The position numbers and the translations under genes are program-made. A DNA stretch of 43,619 bases from UBA1189 sp045594245 (GTDB taxonomy: Bacteria > Bacteroidota > Bacteroidia > Bacteroidales > Bacteroidaceae), in contig JAZNYG010000039.1 in the NCBI GenBank assembly GCA_045594245.1, positions 1 through 43,619 on the forward strand, read 5' to 3'. This document shows positions 8,286-16,881 of the stretch, piece by piece (the stretch's first letter is position 1; the number at the start of each line of letters is the position of its first letter). The notes under the pieces are model-generated. The model had not been told where the DNA came from. It was given only the letters and a program-made list of their open reading frames with translations, and did no database searches.

Positions 8286-9305
8286 CTAATTCGCTGCTTC
8301 AAACTCCTTGAGGAAACGGACGTCGTTCTCAGAGAACATGCGGAGGTCCTTGACCTGGTACTTGAGGTTGGTGATGCGCTCGATACCCATACCGAGGGCA
8401 TAGCCTGAGTATACCTTGCTGTCGATGCCGTTGGCCTCGAGCACGTTGGGGTCTACCATACCGCAACCGAGGATCTCTACCCAGCCGGTACCCTTACAGA
8501 AAGGACATCCCTTGCCGCCGCAGATGTTGCAGCTGATGTCCATCTCGGCCGAAGGCTCGGTGAAAGGGAAGTAGGAGGGGCGCAGACGGATCTTGGTGTC
8601 CTCGCCAAACATCTCCTTGGCAAAGAGTAAGAGGGCCTGCTTGAGGTCGGTGAACGATACGTTCTTATCCACGTAGAGTGCCTCTACCTGATGGAAGAAG
8701 CAATGTGCACGGTAGCTGATGGCCTCGTTGCGGTATACGCGTCCGGGGCAGATGATACGGATAGGGGGCTGGCTGGTCTCCATGACGCGACTCTGCACCG
8801 ATGAGGTGTGGGTGCGCAGAATGATGTCGGGGTGTGCCTCGATGAAGAAGGTATCTTGCATGTCGCGGGCAGGGTGGTCTTCGGCAAAGTTCATCGAGGA
8901 GAACACGTGCCAGTCGTCCTCCACCTCGGGACCGTCGGCCAGGGCGAAGCCCATGCGGGCAAAGATGTCGATGATCTCGTTTTTCACGATGGAGAGCGGG
9001 TGGCGTGTGCCCAGCTCTATGGGGTAGGCTGTACGGGTGAGGTCCATCTCGGCAGCACCGCTGTCGTTGGTTTCGAAGGCCTCTTTGAGTTCGGAGATGC
9101 GCTCTGTAGCGCGGGTCTTCAGTGCATTGAGTCGCATGCCCACCTCTTTCTTCTGCTCGGCGGGCACGTTACGGAAGTCGGCCATCAGGTCATTGATGGC
9201 GCCCTTCTTGCTCAGGTACTTGATGCGCAGTGCTTCCAGCTCTTCTGCGCTATTGGCGGTGAGGGTTTCCACCTCAGCCATGAGTGCTTCTATCTTGCTT
9301 ATCAT
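8286..9305 (-). CDS. pheS: phenylalanine--tRNA ligase alpha subunit
   Basis: 339 aa, normal length for PheS. It forms the alpha2-beta2 cytoplasmic enzyme with PheT (not in this window) and charges tRNA-Phe. Seen: an N-terminal coiled coil (residues ~1-85); class II motif 2 (GRVYRNEAISYRAHCFFHQV), which contains the Phe/ATP-binding core; and motif 3 near the C-terminus (GYALGMGIERI). An insertion with CNICGGKGCPFC followed by KGTGWVEILGCGMVDP carries a four-Cys zinc-ribbon-like knuckle. The start at 9305 has a leader of about 27 bases from a strong promoter. Confidence 0.97.
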   Translation of the reverse strand: MISKIEALMAEVETLTANSAEELEALRIKYLSKKGAINDLMADFRNVPAEQKKEVGMRLNALKTRATERISELKEAFETNDSGAAEMDLTRTAYPIELGTRHPLSIVKNEIIDIFARMGFALADGPEVEDDWHVFSSMNFAEDHPARDMQDTFFIEAHPDIILRTHTSSVQSRVMETSQPPIRIICPGRVYRNEAISYRAHCFFHQVEALYVDKNVSFTDLKQALLLFAKEMFGEDTKIRLRPSYFPFTEPSAEMDISCNICGGKGCPFCKGTGWVEILGCGMVDPNVLEANGIDSKVYSGYALGMGIERITNLKYQVKDLRMFSENDVRFLKEFEAAN

Positions 9306-9338
9306 AATGATATTTTATATTTCGTCGTTAAGAACGTG

Positions 9339-9369
9339 CAAAGTTATACAAAAACGATGGAATAATCAA
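9339..9369 (-). promoter_or_regulatory. pheS promoter
   Basis: TTG (9367-9369), 20 bases, then TAACTTTG (9339-9346) on the minus strand match the Bacteroidetes sigma-ABfr consensus. The predicted transcription start is near 9332, about 27 bases before the ATG. Confidence 0.75.
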
Positions 9370-9398
9370 CGAAAACGCAGGATTCTGCAGGGGATACA

Positions 9399-10583
9399 TC
9401 ATCCATGCAGCTTCTGCTCTCTATATATCGATGGTGGCATGCCGAAATAGGTCTTGAATACCCGGCTGAAATACTGCGCATCGGGTATGCCTACTTGTGC
9501 GCAGATGTCGACTACGGCCAGTTCGGAACTGCACAGCAACTCCGCAGCACGCTCCATACGGCATTTGCGCAGATAATCGTTGGGCGATACTCCCATCAGC
9601 TCACGCACCTTACGATAGAAATTCGTACGCCCCATACCAAACTGGGATGCTATGATGTCGATATTCAGGTTGGGATTGCGCATACGTGCGTTTACGACGC
9701 GTTCTAGCTTACGGCAGAATCGCTCGTCCTCTTTGCTGAGTACGATAGGCACGGCGGGCTGCTCAGCAACCGGTTCATCTGCGGTAGTAGGCTCTTTCTC
9801 TTCTGCCACTTCAGTGATTGCTGGAGTTGGAATATCCTCTGTTGGGGCTGAATCCACTTGCACCAACTCGCTATCTTGTGGCTGAGGTTCTGCGACTTCA
9901 AGCTTTTGGGGCTCAGCCTCTTCGACCTCGGCTTCTTCAACCTTGGTTACAACCTCTTTGTTTTGTATCTCTTGTTTCGCCTCATACTGCTCATTCTCTT
10001 CAAACCAAGCAGAGAACAGATCGTTGGGAATAGCCGGACGACGCTCATTGATGGCATGCTTGCGAGGCTTGGCTTTGTCGGGCTCTTCTTCTGCCGGCTC
10101 TTCGGGCATAGCCGCTTCTATGCTATTCTGTGACTCCTCAGGTGCGGATTCTGCAACAGGTTCTTCGGGTTCTTCAATCTTGGCGGTCGTTTCAGTCACC
10201 TCTTGCTCCTCTTCTGCTAAGGTCTCATTGTTGTCTTCGAGACTTTCCTCAAATGGTGAGTTGTCCTCCTCTGCCATTAGCGGAGCTGCTGGCGCTTCGT
10301 CTTCTATCTCGGGATCGGAACTGTCATCTTGGGGTGAAACATTCTCTTGAATGTCGGCAGGCTTATCCACCGTATGCAACATGCGCGACAGGTTTGCCTC
10401 CTCATAGCGCATCATGCGTATGGTGTCACGCAACTCCTCCACTTCCTTTTTTAGTGTTGCTGCCTCACGGGATTTGAGCAGAGACCATACGACAGCAATC
10501 AAAGTTGTTACTATCAATATACCCCCAACCACTAGCCACGAAGTAGGTAGTGCGGTCATTATGATTAATGCCAAGTTTGTCAT
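9399..10583 (-). CDS. membrane-anchored AraC-family regulator with acidic linker
   Basis: 394 aa from the ATG at 10583. An upstream in-frame start at 10679 is rejected because the promoter -7 box (10602-10609) lies inside that extension. Order: a hydrophobic segment at about residues 14-36 (SWLVVGGILIVTTLIAVVW), a short basic/coiled stretch (KKEVEELRDTIRMMRYE), then about 200 residues dominated by Glu, Pro and Ala with no recognisable domain, and a C-terminal AraC HTH domain (~290-394; DIIASQFGMGRTNFYRKVRE for the first HTH, VDICAQVGIPDAQYFSRVFK for the second). The DNA-binding part resembles those of hybrid two-component regulators, but kinase, receiver and periplasmic sensor are absent. It is downstream of GH28 on the same strand but separated by a terminator, so control of GH28 is only a guess. 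Confidence 0.88.
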   Translation of the reverse strand: MTNLALIIMTALPTSWLVVGGILIVTTLIAVVWSLLKSREAATLKKEVEELRDTIRMMRYEEANLSRMLHTVDKPADIQENVSPQDDSSDPEIEDEAPAAPLMAEEDNSPFEESLEDNNETLAEEEQEVTETTAKIEEPEEPVAESAPEESQNSIEAAMPEEPAEEEPDKAKPRKHAINERRPAIPNDLFSAWFEENEQYEAKQEIQNKEVVTKVEEAEVEEAEPQKLEVAEPQPQDSELVQVDSAPTEDIPTPAITEVAEEKEPTTADEPVAEQPAVPIVLSKEDERFCRKLERVVNARMRNPNLNIDIIASQFGMGRTNFYRKVRELMGVSPNDYLRKCRMERAAELLCSSELAVVDICAQVGIPDAQYFSRVFKTYFGMPPSIYREQKLHG

Positions 10584-10601
10584 TATTATAAAACGTATGT
10601 G

Positions 10602-10633
10602 CAAATTTAGCACGAATTCCGTATTTGGGCAAA
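10602..10633 (-). promoter_or_regulatory. promoter of the AraC-type gene
   Basis: TTTG (10630-10633), exactly 20 bases, TAAATTTG (10602-10609) on minus: a perfect match to both boxes. The predicted start is near 10595, so translation must begin at 10583 (leader about 12 bases) and not further upstream. Confidence 0.82.
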
Positions 10634-10671
10634 CTATCAATCTAAATAATTTAATCTTATAAATAAAAATA

Positions 10672-10697
10672 GCCGACACAGCAACAGCAATGCCGGC
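10672..10697 (-). terminator. intrinsic terminator after the GH28 gene
   Basis: On minus, GCCGGCATTGC pairs with GCTGTGTCGGC (11 positions, G-U pairs and one U-U mismatch, loop TGTT), followed by TATTTTTATTTAT. It starts about 26 bases after the GH28 stop. Confidence 0.72.
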
Positions 10698-10722
10698 ATC
10701 TTTCTTAGATAATCCTCAACTT

Positions 10723-12054
10723 CTATTCCACCTTTTCGCCGTTCACCTTTACGTTCTTCAGCGTAAAGTTCTCCACATAATCCTTATGTATCTCGGGCTT
10801 GTCTGAAGCCGTCACATCCACATCCTCGAAGGTGAAGTCCTTGAGGCTATACTGGTCAATGGCGCTCTTCACGTCGAATACCACCTTGCAGTCAATCTTG
10901 ATGTCGCGCAATGTCACGTTCGAAGAATAAGAATAGGGCACATCTTCGCGACCCTTAAGGTCGAAGAACTGGGTCCAAGGCTTCACGAAGAGCATGCTCT
11001 TCACATTGCCTCTGATACCCTCCACGGTGATATACTCATAGTTCTGCTCGGTATCGGGGCGCATCTTGAGCCACAGCATACGGGTGGCATCCTTCACGTC
11101 GCAGTTGCGGAGCACGACATTGTGGTTGTGCAGCGATTCGCTACCGCAGGTGAGCATACTGTGGCAGAAGCCGTAGGTGCAGTCCTCGATGAGGATGTTG
11201 CGGTTAGGACCGTTGTTCACCTTGTCCTGATGTGCCCAAGGTCCCTTGCCTCCCTTGAGTGCGATGGCATCGTCATTGACTGAGAAGTAGCATCCCTTGA
11301 CATGCACATCGGTACATACGTCGATATCGATAGCGTCGCTACTGGGAGCCTTCACGGGGGCTCCTGGTGCGAAGATGTGGAGGTCAATGAGCTTCACACG
11401 GTTGCATTGGTAGATGTGTGTGGTCCAGAAGGGCGAGTTGATGAGGCGCACACCTTCGAGATGCACGTCGTCGCTGCTCTGTATGAACACCAGGCGGGGA
11501 CGCATCTCCTCGAGGTTGGTGCATTGGCGGTTATACTGACGACGGATCCAGAACTGTTTCCAGTAGCGCAGGCCGTTGCCATTGATAGTGCCCTTACCAG
11601 TGAGGCGGAAGCCGTCGCAGTCGATGGCGTTGACAAGTGCGGCAAAGTACTTGAGGTTTTGGCCCTCCATGCGAGTGTCAATCAGTTGGAAGTCGCCGAT
11701 GAAGTCGCTTCCCTTGAGCACTGCACCGGGGTTGAGGTGGAGGTGTGTGCCCGGCTTGAAAAAGAGCGAACCGCTGAGGAAGGTACCCTCAGGTATCACG
11801 ATGGTACCGCCGCCATTGGCTGCAGCCTTGTCAATGACTGCCTGTATCTGCTCGGTCTGTAGCAGGGTACTGTCGCGTACCACCCCGTACTCCGTGATAT
11901 CATAGAGTGAAGCGGGTTTCACCTTCTTCGTGCGCTTGAACCATTCGGACATCGCTGTTCCGTCAGGCCATACATCCTTGGCATTTACTGACATACTGCC
12001 GGCAAACAGCGCCATCATTAGCAATAAATTTGTAAGTGTCTTTTTCATAATCAT
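10723..12054 (-). CDS. exported glycoside hydrolase family 28 (polygalacturonase-like)
   Basis: 443 aa with a signal peptide (LTNLLLMMALFAGSMSVNA). A right-handed beta-helix follows. Motifs typical of GH28 are present in variant form: PSSDAIDIDVC (usual NTDG site), VNDDAIALKGG (the DD pair of catalytic Asp), FCHSMLTCGSES (usual GHG site, here CHS), and LWLKMRPD (usual RIK). The family hydrolyses alpha-galacturonosyl or rhamnogalacturonan linkages in pectin, probably in the periplasm. The conserved DD supports activity; the altered GHG and RIK sites suggest a specificity other than plain homogalacturonan. ATG codons at 12054 and 12048 are both plausible starts. No SusC/SusD pair is near. Confidence 0.9.
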   Translation of the reverse strand: MIMKKTLTNLLLMMALFAGSMSVNAKDVWPDGTAMSEWFKRTKKVKPASLYDITEYGVVRDSTLLQTEQIQAVIDKAAANGGGTIVIPEGTFLSGSLFFKPGTHLHLNPGAVLKGSDFIGDFQLIDTRMEGQNLKYFAALVNAIDCDGFRLTGKGTINGNGLRYWKQFWIRRQYNRQCTNLEEMRPRLVFIQSSDDVHLEGVRLINSPFWTTHIYQCNRVKLIDLHIFAPGAPVKAPSSDAIDIDVCTDVHVKGCYFSVNDDAIALKGGKGPWAHQDKVNNGPNRNILIEDCTYGFCHSMLTCGSESLHNHNVVLRNCDVKDATRMLWLKMRPDTEQNYEYITVEGIRGNVKSMLFVKPWTQFFDLKGREDVPYSYSSNVTLRDIKIDCKVVFDVKSAIDQYSLKDFTFEDVDVTASDKPEIHKDYVENFTLKNVKVNGEKVE

Positions 12055-12162
12055 CTTTTTCTCGTTGTTGATATATAGAGCGAAGATAAATAAAAAAAAT
12101 GAATAATGGTAGTGATACTACCCAAAAAGTTTCTTGAGAATATGATTATGCTTCAGGAGAGC

Positions 12163-12193
12163 TTGGGCGTATGATGAATTTGTAGTATCTTTA
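12163..12193 (+). promoter_or_regulatory. lplA promoter
   Basis: TTG (12163-12165), 20 bases, TATCTTTA (12186-12193; seven of eight consensus positions if n = any). It is about 22 bases upstream of the lplA start and divergent from GH28. Confidence 0.55.
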
Positions 12194-12215
12194 CGCCAAA
12201 CCAATTATCTATATT

Positions 12216-13232
12216 ATGCGCTATCTTAGAAACAACTATACAGATCCTTATTATAATATGGCATTTGATGAGTATGTCTTGGAGCGGTTACCACTCGAGG
12301 AACCCCACTTCTATTTGTGGCAAAATAGACCTGCAGTCATTATAGGGCTTAATCAAGATGCGTTGGCGGAAGTGAATGTGGATTATTTGCGGGAGAATGG
12401 TATTGCTCTCGTGCGGCGTGTGACTGGAGGGGGAGCTGTATATCATGACTTGGGGAATCTGAACTATACTATTGTGGGGCGCAGTGCAGATTTGAACAGG
12501 GATTATCCTGAGTATACAAGGTATATGTTGCAGGCCTTGCAGGCATTGGGCGTTGAGGCTGAGTTGTCAGGACGTAACGATATTCTGGTTGATGGGCGTA
12601 AAGTGTCGGGCTATGCCAAGCGGGTGTATAAGGACCGGCTCATGGTGCATGGTACGCTGATGTATGATGTAGATCTAGCAGTACTGGAACGGGCATTGGA
12701 TCCATCTGATGATAAATTGGCAAGAAAGGGTATTGCTTCAGTACGTAGTCGTGTGGCCAATTTGTGCGAATATCTCCCAGAAGTGTCGGGAATAGACGAT
12801 TTCCGCATGCGATTGGAGCAGTATTTGTCAGCGAACTATCATGATGATGAGGTACTCTTAAGTGAAGAGCAGCATCGGGAGGTGTCGCGCCTGGCTCATG
12901 AGAAGTTTGAAACAGAGGGGTGGACTTATAAGCGTTCGGTACGTGGTGTGGAGGACAAAACGCTAATAATCAGAAAGGGACGCTTTGCATGTGGAACGGT
13001 CATGGTGGAGCTGCGTGTGATAAATGGCCGGGTGGTTTCTTGTCATTTAAATGGGGATTTTATAGGAAACTTATCGCCCGGATTGCTGGAAGAGGCGCTT
13101 GTAGGAGTAAACTATGGGTATGATACGCTGCTGGAGTGCTTTAGGACGATTGATGTGGGATGCTTTCTCGATGGTGTGCAGCCCGAAGAACTGGCGCGAC
13201 TAATAATCGGAGATGGGGTAGTGGGTATGTGA
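12216..13232 (+). CDS. lplA: lipoate--protein ligase A
   Basis: 338 aa, the usual size of LplA with its C-terminal accessory domain. It activates free lipoate with ATP and transfers it to E2 subunits and to H protein. Seen: RRVTGGGAVYHDLGNLNYT, the RRxxGGGxVxHD lipoyl-AMP binding motif, then GRKVSGYAKR with the catalytic Lys. The segment from ~245 (YKRSVRGVEDKTLIIRKGRF) is the C-terminal domain found in two-domain ligases. The next lipoate-related gene, dihydrolipoyl dehydrogenase, is 1.4 kb away on the opposite strand. It ends 8 bases before a strong convergent hairpin. Confidence 0.95.
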   Translation: MRYLRNNYTDPYYNMAFDEYVLERLPLEEPHFYLWQNRPAVIIGLNQDALAEVNVDYLRENGIALVRRVTGGGAVYHDLGNLNYTIVGRSADLNRDYPEYTRYMLQALQALGVEAELSGRNDILVDGRKVSGYAKRVYKDRLMVHGTLMYDVDLAVLERALDPSDDKLARKGIASVRSRVANLCEYLPEVSGIDDFRMRLEQYLSANYHDDEVLLSEEQHREVSRLAHEKFETEGWTYKRSVRGVEDKTLIIRKGRFACGTVMVELRVINGRVVSCHLNGDFIGNLSPGLLEEALVGVNYGYDTLLECFRTIDVGCFLDGVQPEELARLIIGDGVVGM

Positions 13233-13240
13233 TAATAAAT

Positions 13241-13268
13241 AGAAAGGAGAGGGGCTCCTCTCCTTTCT
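13241..13268. terminator. bidirectional hairpin between lplA and inositol-phosphate synthase
   Basis: AGAAAGGAGAGG (13241-13252) pairs perfectly with 13257-13268 around the tetraloop GGCT. It sits between two convergent stop codons (13232 and 13284). T-rich tracts are modest on both sides, so it may work as a shared terminator. Confidence 0.72.
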
Positions 13269-13283
13269 TGATGTCTAATAGCT

Positions 13284-14582
13284 TTAATCCAATTCTTGGT
13301 CGGCTTCGTATCCGCCTAGCTCGCGAATCTTGTTCTTTAGCATGGCAAACTGCTTGAACAGGTCGTGCACAGGCTTGTCGCCATCCTTGTGCATAGGTGC
13401 CTTGCAGTAGAATGAAAGCCACTCCTGTATGCCCGAGAGACCTGCACGCAGGGCAACGTCGGAGAAGAGCACGAGGTCAAGTGCCAAGGGAGCGGCCAGG
13501 ATGGAGTCGCGGCAGAGGAAGTTGACTTTAATGGTCATGGGGTAGCCCATCCAACCGAAGAGATCGATGTTGTCCCAAGCCTCCTTCTCATCACCGCGAG
13601 GTGGGTAGTAGTTGATGCGTACCTTATGATAGATGTTGCTATATAGCTCGGGGTATACGTCGGCATCGAGAATGTTCTCTACGGCGCTCATCTTACTGCG
13701 GCGCTTGGTCTCGAAGTTCTCAGGGTTGTCGAGTACGATACCGTCGCGGTTGCCTAGTATGTTGGTTGAGAACCAGCCATTTACGCCGAGCTGGCGTGTG
13801 AAGAAGGCGGGCGCGAGCACGGTCTTCATCATCGTCTGTCCGCTCTTGAAGTCCTTGCCAGCAATGGGCACTTGGCACTCCTCTGCGAGTTGCCACATAG
13901 CGGGGATGTCAACGCAGAGGTTAGGAGCTCCCATGACGAAGGGGCAACCTTCGCGCATGGCTGCGTATGCGTAGCACATGGAAGGAGCAATGACGTTGGT
14001 GTCGCCAGCCTCGAGGGCACGCTCGAAACCTGCCAAGGTGTCGTGGGCATCGGCATTGCGAGCTACAAACTTCTCTGTGCTGGCAATCCATATCACCACT
14101 ACACGGTCGCAACCATGCTGGGCCTTGAATGTACGTATGTCTTCACGCAGTGCATCGGTACGTTCCTTCAAAGTGCCTGTCTTTACGTTGGGACCATCGA
14201 TGTTGGTGGCATACTCCTTCTCGTAAAGGGCCTTGTAAGGCTTGATGGCATGGAGCTCATCAGCCACAGGGGCGATGTCGCGCTGCTTCAGCACATCGGC
14301 CTTGATTGCAGCTTCGTAAGCGTCGTCTTCGTAAATGTCCCATGCCCCGAATACGATGTCGCCAAGTGGCGCTAAGGGAATAATGTTCCTGACGTCCTTG
14401 TATACTTTGTCTTCTCCCTTGCCTAGACGCATGATGCCATCGCAAGCAAAAGAGCCGATGGGCTTAGCAAGACCTTTGCGTGCCATAAGTGTGCCGATGA
14501 TAGTAGTGGTCGTTACAGCTCCAAGGCCTACACACATCACACCGAGTTTCCCACTTGCAGGGCATACCTTTGTATTGTTCAT
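13284..14582 (-). CDS. inositol-3-phosphate synthase
   Basis: 432 aa from the ATG at 14582. A longer frame beginning at a TTG at 14621 is rejected because it would begin inside the promoter box. The enzyme converts glucose 6-phosphate to inositol 3-phosphate with NAD. Seen: an N-terminal Rossmann stretch KLGVMCVGLGAVTTTTIIG; the central VVIWIASTEKF and CPFVMGAPNLCVDIPAMWQL; the catalytic segment VPIAGKDFKSGQTMMKTVLA with its conserved Lys residues; and YYPPRGDEKEAWDNIDLFGW. It is typical of the Bacteroidetes clade, where the product feeds phosphatidylinositol and inositol sphingolipids. No CDP-alcohol phosphatidyltransferase is next to it here, so partner genes must lie elsewhere. Confidence 0.93.
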   Translation of the reverse strand: MNNTKVCPASGKLGVMCVGLGAVTTTTIIGTLMARKGLAKPIGSFACDGIMRLGKGEDKVYKDVRNIIPLAPLGDIVFGAWDIYEDDAYEAAIKADVLKQRDIAPVADELHAIKPYKALYEKEYATNIDGPNVKTGTLKERTDALREDIRTFKAQHGCDRVVVIWIASTEKFVARNADAHDTLAGFERALEAGDTNVIAPSMCYAYAAMREGCPFVMGAPNLCVDIPAMWQLAEECQVPIAGKDFKSGQTMMKTVLAPAFFTRQLGVNGWFSTNILGNRDGIVLDNPENFETKRRSKMSAVENILDADVYPELYSNIYHKVRINYYPPRGDEKEAWDNIDLFGWMGYPMTIKVNFLCRDSILAAPLALDLVLFSDVALRAGLSGIQEWLSFYCKAPMHKDGDKPVHDLFKQFAMLKNKIRELGGYEADQELD

Positions 14583-14618
14583 ATTGTGTCTGTTTGTTGT
14601 GTCAATTGATTCAATATG

Positions 14619-14626
14619 CAAAGTAA
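14619..14626 (-). promoter_or_regulatory. -7 box upstream of inositol-phosphate synthase
   Basis: TTACTTTG on minus (one mismatch to TAnnTTTG) lies 36 bases upstream of the ATG at 14582. No good -33 box was seen. It supports the shorter start. Confidence 0.4.
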
Positions 14627-14677
14627 CGGCTTTTTTCTAAATATAAGTGCCTAAAAAGGATAATTTTTTTCTTTTCG

Positions 14678-16039
14678 TTACATTAAAATGGTCTCTTTGA
14701 ATATTTCCGCAACGGTGGGGTGGGGGAATACTACGTGTTCAAGTTCCTGTGCGGTCATGCCTTGCTCAATGGCAATGCATGCGCTGCTGATAATCTCACT
14801 ACACGGATTACCCAACATGTGAACGCCTAGTACGCGGCCCGATTCCTGGTCGGTGATAATCTTACATACACCCTCGCCCCCCTCGTTCTCGGCAACGAAA
14901 CGCCCAGAGTAGGCCATGGGTAGTTTGTGGCAGGTGTATTCAATGCCTTGTCTCTGTGCCTCTTCTTCCGTAAGGCCAACGCCTGCCACTTCGGGATTGG
15001 TGTATACGATGCCGGGAATGGCATCGTAGCGCATCGTGTCGACGTGTCCGCAAAGGTTGTTGATGACAACTTCAGCCTCACGGCTGGCTGTGTGGGCCAA
15101 GAGAGAAAAGCCGGTGATGTCACCAGCCGCATAAACTCCCTCCACGTTTGTGCGCATGTGCTCATCGACTTTGACGGCACCGCGCTCAAGTGCCACTCCC
15201 AGTGTCTCCAGCCCTAGCCCTTGAGTGTTGGGGCGGCGTCCTACGCTCACCAATATCTTATCACCTTCGACGACATGTTCGGCTCCTTCGGTATCAACAA
15301 AGGTAACCCTGTGCCCCTCTATGCCCGTCACCTTGCAGGAGAGATGGAAGTGCACGCCCTTCTTGGTATAGCGTGTGCGCAGCATAGCGCTTATCTCCTT
15401 GTCGAGTGCTCCTAAGATTTCAGGTAGCATCTCTACCACATGTACCTCAATGCCTATACTATTATATAAGGAGGCAAATTCCATCCCGATGACACCGCCA
15501 CCGATAACGACCAGACTTGACGGTGCCTCCTTCATGGCCAATAGCTCGCGATTGGTGACGATGGCATCGTTCGCTTGCAGGTCGATCCCGGGAATAGGGG
15601 GGATAAAGCTCTCCGATCCTGTACATATTAGGAGATTCTTAGCTTCGTAGCTCTCTCCGGCTGCACTGATGCGGATGAGCCCCTCTTCGGTACGTCCCTC
15701 TATCAAGGCTTTGGCCTTGACGACTTGTACACCGGCATTCTTCATCCTCAGTCCCACGCCAGCTACAAGCTTGCGTATTACCTTCGTCTTGCGGTCGGTC
15801 ATTTTCTTATAGTCGAGTTCAACCCCTTCGGCGCGTATGCCATACTTCTCGCTACCGCGTGCATGGTCATAGAGTTTGGCGCTATAGAGCAGTGTCTTCG
15901 TGGGGATACATCCCTCGTTGAGGCATACACCTCCGAGGTCTTTTTTTTCGAACAGGATTGTGTTCATGCCATTCTTCCCGGCCTTTTCTGCGGCAACGTA
16001 TCCTCCAGGACCGCCGCCGATGATTGCAATGTCAAACAT
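14678..16039 (-). CDS. lpdA: dihydrolipoyl dehydrogenase (E3)
   Basis: 453 aa, full length. It reoxidises dihydrolipoamide of 2-oxoacid dehydrogenase and glycine cleavage complexes with FAD and NAD. Seen: FAD site FDIAIIGGGPGGYVAAEKAG at the N-terminus; redox disulfide GGVCLNEGCIPTKTLL; NAD site LVVIGGGVIGMEFASLYNS; second FAD site GVYAAGDITGFSLLAHTA; and the dimer-interface catalytic pair in VVFPHPTVAEIFKE (His and Glu). Start at 16039 is an ATG, 21 bases after the creatininase-family gene, so the two are likely cotranscribed. The neighbouring lplA makes its lipoyl substrate. Confidence 0.96.
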   Translation of the reverse strand: MFDIAIIGGGPGGYVAAEKAGKNGMNTILFEKKDLGGVCLNEGCIPTKTLLYSAKLYDHARGSEKYGIRAEGVELDYKKMTDRKTKVIRKLVAGVGLRMKNAGVQVVKAKALIEGRTEEGLIRISAAGESYEAKNLLICTGSESFIPPIPGIDLQANDAIVTNRELLAMKEAPSSLVVIGGGVIGMEFASLYNSIGIEVHVVEMLPEILGALDKEISAMLRTRYTKKGVHFHLSCKVTGIEGHRVTFVDTEGAEHVVEGDKILVSVGRRPNTQGLGLETLGVALERGAVKVDEHMRTNVEGVYAAGDITGFSLLAHTASREAEVVINNLCGHVDTMRYDAIPGIVYTNPEVAGVGLTEEEAQRQGIEYTCHKLPMAYSGRFVAENEGGEGVCKIITDQESGRVLGVHMLGNPCSEIISSACIAIEQGMTAQELEHVVFPHPTVAEIFKETILM

Positions 16040-16060
16040 GGTATATGATTTTTTTATGGT

Positions 16061-16819
16061 TTATTCGTATCTGATGCCTTCACATAGTTCCTTGACGAGT
16101 TGCGCATATCGCTCTACTACGGCTGCGGTATAGCGTGCGCCTTTCTCTGCTGATGCAGAACGTGGATTGCCAATGCCGGTATCAGATGATACCTGTTGCC
16201 AATGGCGCGGTATCCATGCCACCTTCTCGCGCAACATCTGTGAGGTGAAATTGCGCGAGGCTCCATCACCCGCTTCGCTAAGGTCTACCAACTCGGGGTG
16301 ATAGTGCATCATTACCGATGTTTCCACCTCATCGGCATGGTCTCCAGGTTGGTCGAAATAACCAGCCTTAGGGACGAAGGTATACCATTCGCTGCAGGCG
16401 ATAAGGAAGTCGGGGTAATCAATGGAAAGGTCGCGAATCATACTCTTGAAGGTGTTCCCTCCATGCCCGTTGATGATGATTATATGGCGATGATCTTGAG
16501 CGTAGAGAGAGGCTACGATGTCGGTGAGTATCGCTTTCTGTGTTTCGTAGCGGTAGTGGATGCAAAAGGGGAGTTCACGCTGCCCCGGGTTTTGTGAACC
16601 TGCCGTCACATAGGGCATCACCATACAGCGCAGTCCGTAAAGGTCGAGTGCCTTATGAGCAACATCCACGGCAATGTCGTGGCTCAAGATACAGTCGGTG
16701 AGGTAGGGGAGGTGCAGGTTGTGCGGTTCGGTAGCTCCCCAAGGAAGTAGCACCATATCGTATGCCAGTGGTTTCACCTTGCCATAGCTGGTCATGGCTA
16801 GGTCGAGCTCTCTTTTCAT
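16061..16819 (-). CDS. creatininase-family amidohydrolase
   Basis: 252 aa from the ATG at 16819. A TTG 57 bases upstream is in frame but precedes the promoter. Family signatures: LPWGATEPHNLHLPYLTD (usual GSxEQHGPHLPLxTD, metal and substrate site), IIINGHGGNTFKS (metal-binding NGHGGN), and GDHADEVETSVMMHYHP (usual HAGExETS). The family contains creatinine amidohydrolases and related metal-dependent ring-opening or deformylating hydrolases; Bacteroidetes members are uncharacterised, so creatinine should not be assumed as the substrate. It is cytoplasmic, with no signal peptide, and is the first gene of a two-gene unit with lpdA. Confidence 0.85.
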   Translation of the reverse strand: MKRELDLAMTSYGKVKPLAYDMVLLPWGATEPHNLHLPYLTDCILSHDIAVDVAHKALDLYGLRCMVMPYVTAGSQNPGQRELPFCIHYRYETQKAILTDIVASLYAQDHRHIIIINGHGGNTFKSMIRDLSIDYPDFLIACSEWYTFVPKAGYFDQPGDHADEVETSVMMHYHPELVDLSEAGDGASRNFTSQMLREKVAWIPRHWQQVSSDTGIGNPRSASAEKGARYTAAVVERYAQLVKELCEGIRYE

Positions 16820-16841
16820 CGTGTTTCCGTTTTTTGTGCCG

Positions 16842-16872
16842 TAAAGGTACGGAGAAACGGACGAAAAAGCAA
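16842..16872 (-). promoter_or_regulatory. promoter of the creatininase-lpdA unit
   Basis: TTG (16870-16872), 20 bases, TACCTTTA (16842-16849) on minus. The predicted start is near 16835, giving a leader of about 16 bases to the ATG at 16819. Confidence 0.65.
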
Positions 16873-16881
16873 GCAATCGGG

